Assembly: GCA_947499275.1 (NCBI GenBank)
Contig: CANMNM010000004.1
Span: forward strand, 1-23,898
From: Actinomycetota bacterium
Lineage (GTDB): Bacteria > Actinomycetota > Actinomycetes > S36-B12
Direction: 5' to 3'
DNA length: 23,898 bases
The notes beneath the pieces were generated by a model. The model saw only the letters and a program-made list of their open reading frames with translations. It ran no database searches and was not told where the DNA came from. Each line of letters starts with the position of its first letter. The stretch's first letter is position 1. A program made the position numbers and the translations under genes. Shown here one piece after another: positions 13,789 to 21,308 of this stretch.

Positions 13789-15489
13789 ATGTTTCTCCCT
13801 GACTTGCCTGTTCCACCACCGTTAGCCCCGGGAACTTTGCGGATTATGCCGCTCGGTGGCATCGGTGAGATCGGTCGCAACATGACAGTTTTCGAATATG
13901 ACTCGCGGTTGTTGATCGTTGATTGTGGTGTGCTATTCCCTGAAGAGTCGCACCCCGGTGTTGATTTAATCCTGCCCGACTTTGAACCAATCCTTGATCG
14001 GATCAATGACGTAGAGGCAATAGTGCTCACCCACGGACATGAAGACCACATGGGTGCGGTGCCTTATTTACTGCGTCATCGAGTTGATATTCCGATCATC
14101 GGTTCAGTACTGACACTTGCATTCATCGAAGCAAAGTTAAAGGAACATCGGATTAAGCCGTTCACGTTGTCGGTTGCGGATCGGGCAGTTGAAAAAATCG
14201 GACCATTTGAACTTGAGTTTCTAGCTGTCAACCATTCAATACCTGACGCGATGGCAATATCGATCACGACACCTGCGGGTCGGGTATTGCACACGGGCGA
14301 TTTCAAGATGGACCAGTTGCCACTTGACGGCCGAATTACCGACCTTGCGAGTTTTGCCCGCCTAGGTGAACTGGGCGTAGATGTACTGATGGTGGACAGC
14401 ACCAATGCTGAAGTGCCGGGTTTTGTCCCCAGTGAAAAAGAAATCATTCCGGTGCTCGAAAGAGTTTTCAATCGGGCACAGGGTCGAGTAATTGTTGCTT
14501 CGTTTGCCTCGCACGTGCACCGGGTTCAACAGATAATCGACATTGCGGTGTCGCATAACCGCAAAGTGGCGTTTGTAGGCCGGTCAATGGTTCGCAATAT
14601 GAATGTCGCGAGGGATCTTGGCTACCTGAAAATACCGGGTAACACACTCATTTCAATGGATGAACTTTCCAAATTGCCCGACAACAGGGCAGTACTTATT
14701 TGCACCGGGTCCCAAGGTGAACCCATGGCGGTGCTCTCCCGAATAGCTAACCGCAACCACGATATTTCGGTGGGAGAGGGCGACACAATCGTCCTAGCGT
14801 CATCACTCATTCCTGGAAATGAAAATGCCGTGTACCGAGTCATTAACGGACTAACCCTGCTGGGAGCTGACGTTGTGCATAAAGGCAATGAGTTGGTGCA
14901 CGTTTCTGGGCATGCCGCGGCGGGAGAACTCCGTTACGTGTACAACATCGTGAAACCTAAATACGTAATGCCAATTCACGGAGAATGGCGTCACTTGAAA
15001 GCAAATGCCCTCCTTGCGATCGGTGTTGGCGTCCCAGCCGATCACGTGCTCATCACGGCCAATGGCGCATGTGTTGATGTCCGAGGCGATCAATGCGATA
15101 TCGCCGGTGCTTACCCGCTGCGTGAGGTTTATGTGGACGGTGTCAGCGTGGGTAGAACAGATGAGAACTTGCTCAAAGACCGGTTGATTTTGGGCGAGGA
15201 AGGCTTCATCTCGGTGTACGCGGCCGTCGATATTGCCAATCAGTGCGTTGTCGTTGGTCCTGAGATTGTGGATCGCGGGGTTGGCGAAACCTCTGACACG
15301 ACCAAAGTCGCGGCAGAGGTGGCCAAGGCCCTCGTTGACGCCATGAAAGAGGGAATTAATGACCCCCACGAACTTTCACAGAAAGCCCGCAAAGTTGTTG
15401 GCAGATGGGTAGGAACCACGCACCGGCGTCGCCCCATGATCGTGCCCGTTGTGATCGGGATCAAAGACGGCGGAAAAGCGAATTTGTGA
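13789..15489 (+). CDS. rnj: ribonuclease J
   Basis: RNase J is a metallo-beta-lactamase/beta-CASP enzyme with endonuclease and 5'-3' exonuclease activity in mRNA decay and rRNA maturation. The 566-residue product shows the metal motif HGHEDH (residues 82-87) and the later metal ligand in LHTGDFKMD. The beta-CASP blocks include VDSTNAEVPG, VASFASHVHRVQQI, CTGSQGEPMAVLSRIA and HVSGHAAAGELRYVYNIVKPKYVMPIHGEWRHLKANA. The C-terminal RNase J domain ends with VGRWVGTTHRRRPMIVPVVI. AAGGA at 13775-13779 precedes the ATG. With PNPase in the same window, it covers both directions of exonucleolytic decay. Confidence 0.97.
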   Translation: MFLPDLPVPPPLAPGTLRIMPLGGIGEIGRNMTVFEYDSRLLIVDCGVLFPEESHPGVDLILPDFEPILDRINDVEAIVLTHGHEDHMGAVPYLLRHRVDIPIIGSVLTLAFIEAKLKEHRIKPFTLSVADRAVEKIGPFELEFLAVNHSIPDAMAISITTPAGRVLHTGDFKMDQLPLDGRITDLASFARLGELGVDVLMVDSTNAEVPGFVPSEKEIIPVLERVFNRAQGRVIVASFASHVHRVQQIIDIAVSHNRKVAFVGRSMVRNMNVARDLGYLKIPGNTLISMDELSKLPDNRAVLICTGSQGEPMAVLSRIANRNHDISVGEGDTIVLASSLIPGNENAVYRVINGLTLLGADVVHKGNELVHVSGHAAAGELRYVYNIVKPKYVMPIHGEWRHLKANALLAIGVGVPADHVLITANGACVDVRGDQCDIAGAYPLREVYVDGVSVGRTDENLLKDRLILGEEGFISVYAAVDIANQCVVVGPEIVDRGVGETSDTTKVAAEVAKALVDAMKEGINDPHELSQKARKVVGRWVGTTHRRRPMIVPVVIGIKDGGKANL

Positions 15490-15505
15490 CACGCGGGACG
15501 CGTGT
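15489..15505 (+). terminator. GC-rich hairpin overlapping the rnj stop codon
   Basis: ACACGCG (15489-15495) and CGCGTGT (15499-15505) form a perfect 7-pair stem with a 3-base loop. The last base of the rnj TGA is the first paired base. No T-run follows. It may be a non-canonical terminator or a protein-binding dyad before ftsK. Confidence 0.4.
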
Positions 15506-15534
15506 GACTGCTGGGGATTATTGGTTTGAGTGGG

Positions 15535-15540
15535 TACTCT
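15535..15540 (+). promoter_or_regulatory. -10 element of a probably leaderless ftsK transcript
   Basis: TACTCT ends 7 bases before the ATG at 15548 and there is no ribosome-binding site. This placement favours the ATG over an in-frame GTG at 15530, which would lie upstream of the -10. Confidence 0.5.
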
Positions 15541-15547
15541 GGCATCT

Positions 15548-18124
15548 ATGGCTTCCCGCTCGTCTACGCGCACGCGTGGATCTTCCCCCAGCAAGTCCAA
15601 AAGTAGTCAGCGATCGAGCACCAAAAGTGCTCCCGCGAGGGCTCGAAAGGCGCCGGCTCGACCGGGCCCCCTACCTCGCGCGGTAGCCGGGGTCGGTAGA
15701 GGTATCGCTCGAGTCTGGATCAGTGTTGCCCACCTAGCGGGTGGCGCGGCCCGGGGTGTCGGCAAAGGTGCTCGCGATCTTGAGCCGGAAATGCGCCGCG
15801 ATGGGCTAGGTCTTTCCCTCATTGCCGCGGCAATCATTGTGATTGCGGCAACGTGGTTTGGGGTCGAGGGTTGGTTCATTTCTTGGACGTCGATGCTGGC
15901 GACATCCTTTTTCGGGGCGTTAGCGTGGGTAACACCGCTACTTCTGCTTGCTCTTGCCTGGCGTTTCCTGCGCCACCCCGATCAGAATGGGGCTACGGGT
16001 CGTTTGGCTATCGGTATTACGGCCATTGTTGTGAGTGTTTTAGGTCTTTGGCACTTGGCGCAGGGAGTCCCTACTCCGAGCAGCGGTGCCGAAGCCATGA
16101 ACAGTGCCGGTGGCACCATGGGCTGGGTTGTCACCGCGCCCGTGGCCGCGGCTTTGGGTTCGGTCGTGAGCGCCTTTTTGCTCGTATTGTTGGGTTTCTT
16201 TGGCTACCTCGTGCTCACTAGGACAACGATTGCCCGTTTGCGAGAGATCGCCGCTGACGGATTCGGACGCTTGCGTGGGGGAATTCCATCACGTGACCGC
16301 CGGGAAATCATCGAAAGTGACGAAGGCGAGGCGGTCGTAGCGGTCGTAGTCGACGTTGAAACCGGGGTCGAAAAAAGTCATTCCCCTGGTTTTGCCAACC
16401 CAAATGGAGTTTTGCGAGCGGATCACTCTGATATGGCGCTGGTAGGCGATGAACCATTCATTTCCCCAATCCCCAGTCAAGATGAACGTCCTGCCGCAGC
16501 TTTGATGGCTGGCATTGCCGAGTTGGACCCAAAATTGGCCGCGAAGTCCAACTCGCGCAGCGACACGATTGTTGTGGGCAGCACAACCTTGGGTACCCAA
16601 GGTGCGACCGAAATTGTGGCAGTTCCCCAGAAAAGTGAGCAGTTGCCACTGACCCCGCGAAGCACGTATCAACTTCCCAAAGGTGACCTGTTAAAAGTTG
16701 GACCGGCCCACAAGACCGCTACCAAGGCGAATGATCTTGTTGTGACCGCATTGACCGACGTGCTGACTCAGTTCGGGATTGATGCAACGGTCGTCGGCTT
16801 TATGCGTGGACCAACGGTTACCCGGTATGAAATTGAGCTGGGACAAAGTGTCAAGGTTGAGCGGGTTACGGCGCTGAGCAAGAACATTGCCTACGCTGTT
16901 GCCAGCGCGGAAGTGCGAATTCTTAGTCCAATCCCGGGTAAAAAAGCTATCGGTATTGAAATTCCCAACACTGATCGGGAATTGGTGGCACTCGGCGATG
17001 TACTGAAAAGCAAGGTCGCGGCCAATGACCAACATCCCATGGTGGTTGCGCTTGGCAAAGATGTTGAAGGCAGTTTTGTAGTGGCAAACCTGGCGAAAAT
17101 GCCCCATATCTTGGTCGCCGGCGCGACAGGGGCGGGTAAGAGTAGCTGTATTAATTCATTGATCACCTCAATTTTGATGCGTTCGACACCGGATGAAGTA
17201 CGGATGATCCTCGTTGACCCTAAACGAGTGGAACTGACCATCTACGAAGGTGTTCCGCACCTGATATCTCCGATCATTACTAACCCAAAGAAAGCTGCGG
17301 ACGCATTGGCGTGGGTAGTAAAAGAAATGGATCGTCGATATGACGACCTTTCCGCATTTGGGTACCGCCACATTGACGACTTTAATAAGGCGGTTCGCAC
17401 CGGGAAGGTGAAACCGCTGCCTGGTTCAGAGCGAAAGATTAAACCGTACCCTTACCTTTTAATAATCGTTGATGAACTTGCAGACCTCATGATGGTTGCC
17501 CCGCGTGATGTTGAGGACTCGGTTGTTCGTATCACTCAGCTTGCTCGCGCTGCAGGAATTCACTTGGTTCTTGCCACGCAGCGTCCAAGTGTTGATGTCG
17601 TGACGGGCTTGATCAAGGCGAATGTTCCTAGCCGTCTTGCCTTTGCAACATCGAGTCTGGCTGACAGTCGGGTGATCTTGGACCAGTCGGGTGCAGAGAA
17701 ACTTGTCGGTCAAGGTGATGGACTCTTCTTGCCAATGGGTGAAAACAAGGCCATGCGCATCCAAGGTGCATTTGTATCCGAACATGAAATTCGGGCGATA
17801 GTTAGCCACTGTAAGGATCAATGGGACACCGATTACCTCGACGAAGTAACAACCCCAGCAGCCTCCACCAAAGAAATTGATGGAGATATCGGCGATGACC
17901 TTGATATTTTGCTGCAAGCCGTCGAATTAGTCGTAGGCACCCAATTCGGCTCAACATCAATGTTGCAACGCAAACTTCGTGTCGGGTTCGCCAAAGCCGG
18001 TCGATTAATGGACCTGATGGAGTCGCGTGGTGTGGTGGGTCCCAGTGAGGGTTCAAAAGCGCGAGATGTACTGGTCACCGTTGATGAACTTCCGGGGTTA
18101 ATCCTGTCTATCCGTGGCGGATAG
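15548..18124 (+). CDS. ftsK: FtsK/SpoIIIE family DNA translocase
   Basis: FtsK is a septum-anchored ATPase that pumps chromosomal DNA and helps resolve dimers. The 858-residue product starts with a Ser/Lys/Arg-rich tail. Four hydrophobic segments lie between about residues 90 and 225, followed by a variable acidic linker (to about 375). The motor follows: alpha/beta domains with Walker A GATGAGKSS (525-533), DPKRVEL, and Walker B LLIIVDELADLMM. LARAAGIHLVLATQRPSVDVVTG and LPSRLAF-like segments are present. The C-terminus carries a gamma winged-helix domain (LLQAVELVVGTQFGSTSMLQRKLRVGFAKAGRLMDLMESRGVVGP), which in relatives reads polar DNA motifs. The ATG at 15548 is preferred over GTG 15530 because of the leaderless promoter. 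Its TAG stop lies within the rimO -10 hexamer. Confidence 0.96.
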   Translation: MASRSSTRTRGSSPSKSKSSQRSSTKSAPARARKAPARPGPLPRAVAGVGRGIARVWISVAHLAGGAARGVGKGARDLEPEMRRDGLGLSLIAAAIIVIAATWFGVEGWFISWTSMLATSFFGALAWVTPLLLLALAWRFLRHPDQNGATGRLAIGITAIVVSVLGLWHLAQGVPTPSSGAEAMNSAGGTMGWVVTAPVAAALGSVVSAFLLVLLGFFGYLVLTRTTIARLREIAADGFGRLRGGIPSRDRREIIESDEGEAVVAVVVDVETGVEKSHSPGFANPNGVLRADHSDMALVGDEPFISPIPSQDERPAAALMAGIAELDPKLAAKSNSRSDTIVVGSTTLGTQGATEIVAVPQKSEQLPLTPRSTYQLPKGDLLKVGPAHKTATKANDLVVTALTDVLTQFGIDATVVGFMRGPTVTRYEIELGQSVKVERVTALSKNIAYAVASAEVRILSPIPGKKAIGIEIPNTDRELVALGDVLKSKVAANDQHPMVVALGKDVEGSFVVANLAKMPHILVAGATGAGKSSCINSLITSILMRSTPDEVRMILVDPKRVELTIYEGVPHLISPIITNPKKAADALAWVVKEMDRRYDDLSAFGYRHIDDFNKAVRTGKVKPLPGSERKIKPYPYLLIIVDELADLMMVAPRDVEDSVVRITQLARAAGIHLVLATQRPSVDVVTGLIKANVPSRLAFATSSLADSRVILDQSGAEKLVGQGDGLFLPMGENKAMRIQGAFVSEHEIRAIVSHCKDQWDTDYLDEVTTPAASTKEIDGDIGDDLDILLQAVELVVGTQFGSTSMLQRKLRVGFAKAGRLMDLMESRGVVGPSEGSKARDVLVTVDELPGLILSIRGG

Positions 18125-18127
18125 ACT
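18122..18127 (+). promoter_or_regulatory. -10 element of a probably leaderless rimO transcript
   Basis: TAGACT ends 6 bases before the GTG at 18134. Its first three bases are the ftsK stop codon. The hexamer is identical to the one before thyX. Confidence 0.5.
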
Positions 18128-18133
18128 AACTAG

Positions 18134-19579
18134 GTGTCTGAGAAAACTGTTGCGCTAATCACCCTCGGGTGTGCGCGCAATGAAGTTGATTCTGAGGAGC
18201 TTGCAGGAAGACTTGAGGCTCAGGGTTGGAAATTGGTTTCCGACCCCGAGCTGGCCCAGGCAGTGATGGTCAACACTTGTGGGTTCGTTGACATCGCCAA
18301 AGCTGACTCAATTAACACCATCATCGAGGCAGCCGATCTCAAAGATTCTGGGGGAGTCACCAAAGCTGTAGTTGCTGTTGGCTGTCTCGCTCAGCGCTAC
18401 GGCAGAGAACTGGCTAGTGATCTACCTGAAGCTGACGCAGTGCTGAGTTTTGATGACTACCCCATGATCGGCGAGCGGCTCGATGCTGTGATGCGCGGTG
18501 AGAAATTGGTTGCGCACGAACCCAGTGATCGACGTACTTTATTGCCGATCAGCCCCGTTGATCGCGCGGCCAACACCACACCGATCCCTGGGCATGGATT
18601 GCAGGACGCGATGCCAGAGGGGAATGACGCACTAGCCTGGCAGCCGCCGATCTTGCGTAAACGATTGGAAAACTCACCCGTTGCCCCGGTCAAACTCGCA
18701 TCGGGATGTGACCGTCGTTGCACATTTTGCGCTATACCTTCATTTCGTGGTTCATTTATTTCGCGTCCACCGGCCGATGTAGTCGCCGAGATTGCTTGGC
18801 TTGCTGGGCTGGGTGTCACCGAGGCAGTCTTAGTGAGCGAAAACTCAACGTCATATGGCAAGGATTTGGGGGACTTGCGGCTTCTTGAATCGCTGCTTCC
18901 AGCAATTGGCGAGGGGACGGAGATAGCTCGGATCCGGGTTGCTTATTTGCAGCCGGCAGAAGTTCGCCCCGACCTGCTTAAGGTCATGGCCGGTACACCG
19001 GTCGTTGCACCCTATTTTGATTTGTCATTCCAGCACGCTTCTGCGTCCTTGCTGCGGCGCATGAAACGCTTTGGTGGCAAATACTCATTTTTGGAATTGA
19101 TAGCAACTATTCGCGAGCTGTCACCGGCAGCAGGGATCCGCAGCAATGTCATTGTGGGATTCCCCGGTGAAACCGACGAAGAATTTGCTGAACTTGTCTC
19201 ATTCTTGGACGAGGCACAACTTGATGCCGTGGGAGTTTTCGGCTACAGCGACGAAGAAGGAACTGAGGCATTCCATTTGCAGCCGAAGGTACATCCTGAC
19301 GTTATTGCCGGTCGGGTGCGCTTAATAACGGACTTAGTTGAAGAACTCATGGCTCAGCGGGCTCAAGATCGAATCGGTGAAACTGTTGAAGTTGTGATTG
19401 AGTCATTCGATGAGCAGTCCGGCACCTACCTTGGCCATGCGGGTCACCAGGGACCCGACGACGGTGAAACGCAAATCGTGGTGGGTACTGAAGGTGGATC
19501 CGTTGACATTGGCCAGCTAGTGCGCGCGAAGGTCATTGACAGCAGCGGAGTTGACTTGATCGCGGAACTGGTTAGTTAA
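18134..19579 (+). CDS. rimO: ribosomal protein S12 methylthiotransferase
   Basis: RimO is a radical-SAM enzyme that methylthiolates an aspartate of ribosomal protein S12. The 481-residue product has the N-terminal cluster cysteines Cys13 (LGCARN), Cys49 (NTCGF) and Cys84 (VGCLAQRY). The radical-SAM motif CDRRCTFC has Cys192, Cys196 and Cys199. LSFQHAS and the GFPGETDEEFAEL blocks follow, then a C-terminal TRAM-like region. LGCARNEVDSE and the length favour RimO over MiaB. The start is GTG without a ribosome-binding site, and the stop overlaps the pgsA start (TAATG). All three cluster sites look intact. Confidence 0.94.
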   Translation: MSEKTVALITLGCARNEVDSEELAGRLEAQGWKLVSDPELAQAVMVNTCGFVDIAKADSINTIIEAADLKDSGGVTKAVVAVGCLAQRYGRELASDLPEADAVLSFDDYPMIGERLDAVMRGEKLVAHEPSDRRTLLPISPVDRAANTTPIPGHGLQDAMPEGNDALAWQPPILRKRLENSPVAPVKLASGCDRRCTFCAIPSFRGSFISRPPADVVAEIAWLAGLGVTEAVLVSENSTSYGKDLGDLRLLESLLPAIGEGTEIARIRVAYLQPAEVRPDLLKVMAGTPVVAPYFDLSFQHASASLLRRMKRFGGKYSFLELIATIRELSPAAGIRSNVIVGFPGETDEEFAELVSFLDEAQLDAVGVFGYSDEEGTEAFHLQPKVHPDVIAGRVRLITDLVEELMAQRAQDRIGETVEVVIESFDEQSGTYLGHAGHQGPDDGETQIVVGTEGGSVDIGQLVRAKVIDSSGVDLIAELVS

Positions 19580-20217
19580 TGCGTGAGCAGCAGCTCCCTT
19601 CGGATCATGCGGCTGACCTACCCAGCAGTACCTCAGTGCTAAATGTCGCGAATGCCCTCACGGCGCTTCGGCTTTTAGCGGTCCCGTTATTGGGTTACCT
19701 CCTAGTGCAAGACACACAGGAATCTCGGAACTGGGCGGCGTTGGTTTTTTTATTGGCTTCCATAACTGACTTTATTGATGGTTATGTTGCACGCAGGTAC
19801 GGACTGATAACCACGGTGGGCAAAATTGCGGATCCGATCGCCGATAAATTTCTGACCGGTGTTGCGTTGATCGGTTTGTCATATTTGGGCTCTCTCCCGT
19901 GGTGGGTCACGATTCTCATCATTGCCCGCGAGATTGGAGTGACAATTCTGCGCTTTTGGGTGATCGAGCACGGGGTGATCACCGTCTCTCGCGGCGGAAA
20001 GACCAAGACCCTTCTCCAAATGATCGCGATCAGCATGTTTCTTGTTGTTTGGCCGTTGTCAGCACCCGAGTCGTTTGTCACGATTTGGGACATCGCCAAA
20101 ATTACGATGATGTCCCTTGCTGTAATTCTGACCTTGACAACTGCAATTGCTTATATCCGAAAGGCACTTCAGCTGCGCAAGGAAATTGATGTTCGCATTG
20201 AAGGCGCGGCATCGTGA
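19579..20217 (+). CDS. pgsA: CDP-diacylglycerol-glycerol-3-phosphate 3-phosphatidyltransferase family protein
   Basis: This integral membrane enzyme family transfers a phosphatidyl group from CDP-diacylglycerol to an alcohol. PgsA makes phosphatidylglycerol phosphate. The product is 212 residues with several hydrophobic helices. The CDP-alcohol phosphotransferase signature D-x2-DG-x2-AR-x8-G-x3-D-x3-D fits exactly: Asp64, Asp67, Gly68, Ala71, Arg72, Gly81, Asp85, Asp89. REIGVTILRFWVIEHGVI is typical of the PgsA branch. It sits between rimO (1-base overlap) and cinA (4-base overlap GTGA). Actinobacteria often have several paralogues, so the exact alcohol substrate is likely but not proven to be glycerol-3-phosphate. 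Confidence 0.92.
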   Translation: MREQQLPSDHAADLPSSTSVLNVANALTALRLLAVPLLGYLLVQDTQESRNWAALVFLLASITDFIDGYVARRYGLITTVGKIADPIADKFLTGVALIGLSYLGSLPWWVTILIIAREIGVTILRFWVIEHGVITVSRGGKTKTLLQMIAISMFLVVWPLSAPESFVTIWDIAKITMMSLAVILTLTTAIAYIRKALQLRKEIDVRIEGAAS

Positions 20218-20687
20218 TCGCCCAGTTGTTGATCGACACCCTTCGCGAGAAGGGGCAGAGTGTGAGCGTTGCAGAGTCCCTCACCGGGGGTTCATTGGCA
20301 AGTGCGTTGGTAGATATTCCCGGCGCATCTGACGTTTTCTTCGGCGGAGTCGTGGCCTACACAATCTCAGCTAAGCGTGAAGTACTCGGGGTCGGTGAGG
20401 AAGCTCTCACCTGTGGCGTGGTTTCCCAAGAGGTTGCGATTGCCATGGCCAAAGGTGCCCTGGATCTCTTTGGCTCCGATTACGCCATCTCGACTACGGG
20501 AGTAGCCGGTCCCGGCCCTGCGGAGGGGATTGAGCCGGGAACCATGTGGTTGGGCTGTGCGTCCAAGATTCTTACCGGAGCTGTACAGATACAACTGACT
20601 GGGGATAGAAATCAGATTCGCGCGGCGGCGGTAAACGCCGCATTAGAGCTGATTGATACCCAGGAGGTATTTTCTCGGCTCCGGTAA
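20214..20687 (+). CDS. cinA: CinA C-terminal domain protein (nicotinamide-nucleotide amidase)
   Basis: The 157-residue product matches the stand-alone CinA C-terminal domain (PncC type), which deamidates nicotinamide mononucleotide in pyridine nucleotide salvage. Conserved segments are VAESLTGGSLASALVDIPGASDVFFGGVVAYTISAKREVLGV, VVSQEVAIAMAKGAL and the glycine-rich STTGVAGPGPAEGIEPGTMWLG. The N-terminal CinA domain is absent, as usual at this locus. The GTG start overlaps the pgsA stop by four bases. The pgsA-cinA-clgR order is the same as in corynebacteria. Confidence 0.93.
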   Translation: MIAQLLIDTLREKGQSVSVAESLTGGSLASALVDIPGASDVFFGGVVAYTISAKREVLGVGEEALTCGVVSQEVAIAMAKGALDLFGSDYAISTTGVAGPGPAEGIEPGTMWLGCASKILTGAVQIQLTGDRNQIRAAAVNAALELIDTQEVFSRLR

Positions 20688-20702
20688 AGGAAATGAGCCA
20701 AG

Positions 20703-20733
20703 ATCGACACTTATCGACTTAAGCGGGTATCAT
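20703..20733 (+). promoter_or_regulatory. candidate clgR promoter with helically phased direct repeats
   Basis: ATCGAC occurs at 20703-20708 and again at 20713-20718, exactly 10 bases apart. TCGACA (20704-20709) and TATCAT (20728-20733) form a possible -35/-10 pair with 18 bases between. The repeat overlaps the -35, as an activator or repressor site would. Confidence 0.35.
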
Positions 20734-20770
20734 AGGTATCTCGTCTTTGATGAGAGTGCAATTTCGCAGT

Positions 20771-20778
20771 AGGAAGGA
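20771..20778 (+). promoter_or_regulatory. ribosome-binding site deciding the clgR start
   Basis: AGGAAGGA is placed 7 bases before the ATG at 20786. The same sequence also allows initiation at 20780. Confidence 0.6.
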
Positions 20779-20785
20779 AATGGAC

Positions 20786-21064
20786 ATGATCGTTTTGCGC
20801 AATGTGATCGGTGATGAACTTCGCCGTCGTCGTCAAGATCAGGGCCGAACCCTGCGAGACATTTCTGGTGCCGCATCCGTGTCACTCGGTTACCTCTCTG
20901 AAATCGAACGCGGTCAAAAAGAAGCGTCCTCTGAGCTAATTGCCGCAATTTGTGGTGCCCTCGAGGTGTCGCTCTCTGACATCCTGGCTTCCGTTAGTAC
21001 ATCTGTTGCACATGCGGAATCAGCACAGCCAATAACCTTCCCTAGTGCCATTTCATCCATTTAG
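20786..21064 (+). CDS. clgR: ClgR-like XRE family transcriptional regulator
   Basis: ClgR is an actinobacterial regulator that activates clp protease genes and stress functions. The 92-residue product opens IVLRNVIGDELRRRRQDQGRTLRDIS and has the XRE helix-turn-helix SVSLGYLSEIERGQKEASSELIAAICGALEVSLSDIL, nearly the textbook ClgR sequence. The start at 20786 is chosen because homology begins there and AGGAAGGA (20771-20778) lies 7 bases before it. An ATG at 20780 adds two residues, and still earlier in-frame starts are unlikely. The tail (ITFPSAISSI) does not end in the two alanines that I recall as a degradation signal in some relatives. The position after cinA supports the assignment. Confidence 0.88.
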   Translation: MIVLRNVIGDELRRRRQDQGRTLRDISGAASVSLGYLSEIERGQKEASSELIAAICGALEVSLSDILASVSTSVAHAESAQPITFPSAISSI

Positions 21065-21091
21065 TTTCCTTCTCGCAACAGTTGGCATGTG

Positions 21092-21283
21092 GTGCGGCTA
21101 AGTGACATGTCTGAGCGCCTAGAAATCGTGATTGGCCCTCAATACAGCGCCTCGTGGCGCAAAGATGTAGTTCTTCCCGATCTCGGTTGCACGGTTGACG
21201 CAGCAGTAATTGACGGGATTGACGCTGGGGTTATTTGGCGGGCAGTGTGCAATTTTGTAGAAGTCCCAAATTCACTGCTTTAA
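21092..21283 (+). CDS. DUF3046 family protein
   Basis: The 63-residue product matches the small actinobacterial family DUF3046, commonly found near recA. The pattern is RLSDMSERLEIVIGPQYSASWRKDVVLPDLGCTVDAAVIDGIDAGVIWRAVCNFVEVP. The family usually reads MRL-x-F at the start and ends with WRAVC and a short tail. GTG at 21092 gives the family-like MRLS; GTG at 21089 is an equal alternative. No ribosome-binding site is seen. The function is unknown. Confidence 0.85.
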   Translation: MRLSDMSERLEIVIGPQYSASWRKDVVLPDLGCTVDAAVIDGIDAGVIWRAVCNFVEVPNSLL

Positions 21284-21296
21284 TTTCACATTGCAC

Positions 21297-21302
21297 TAGA
21301 GT
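21297..21302 (+). promoter_or_regulatory. -10 element of a probably leaderless MFS-gene transcript
   Basis: TAGAGT ends 6 bases before the ATG at 21309. No ribosome-binding site is present. Confidence 0.5.
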
Positions 21303-21308
21303 GCTTTT

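Noticed and set aside
20214..20687. cinA as a truncated pseudogene, since it lacks the N-terminal domain.
   Set aside because: Stand-alone C-terminal CinA proteins of about 160 residues are normal, and the start is tightly coupled to pgsA.
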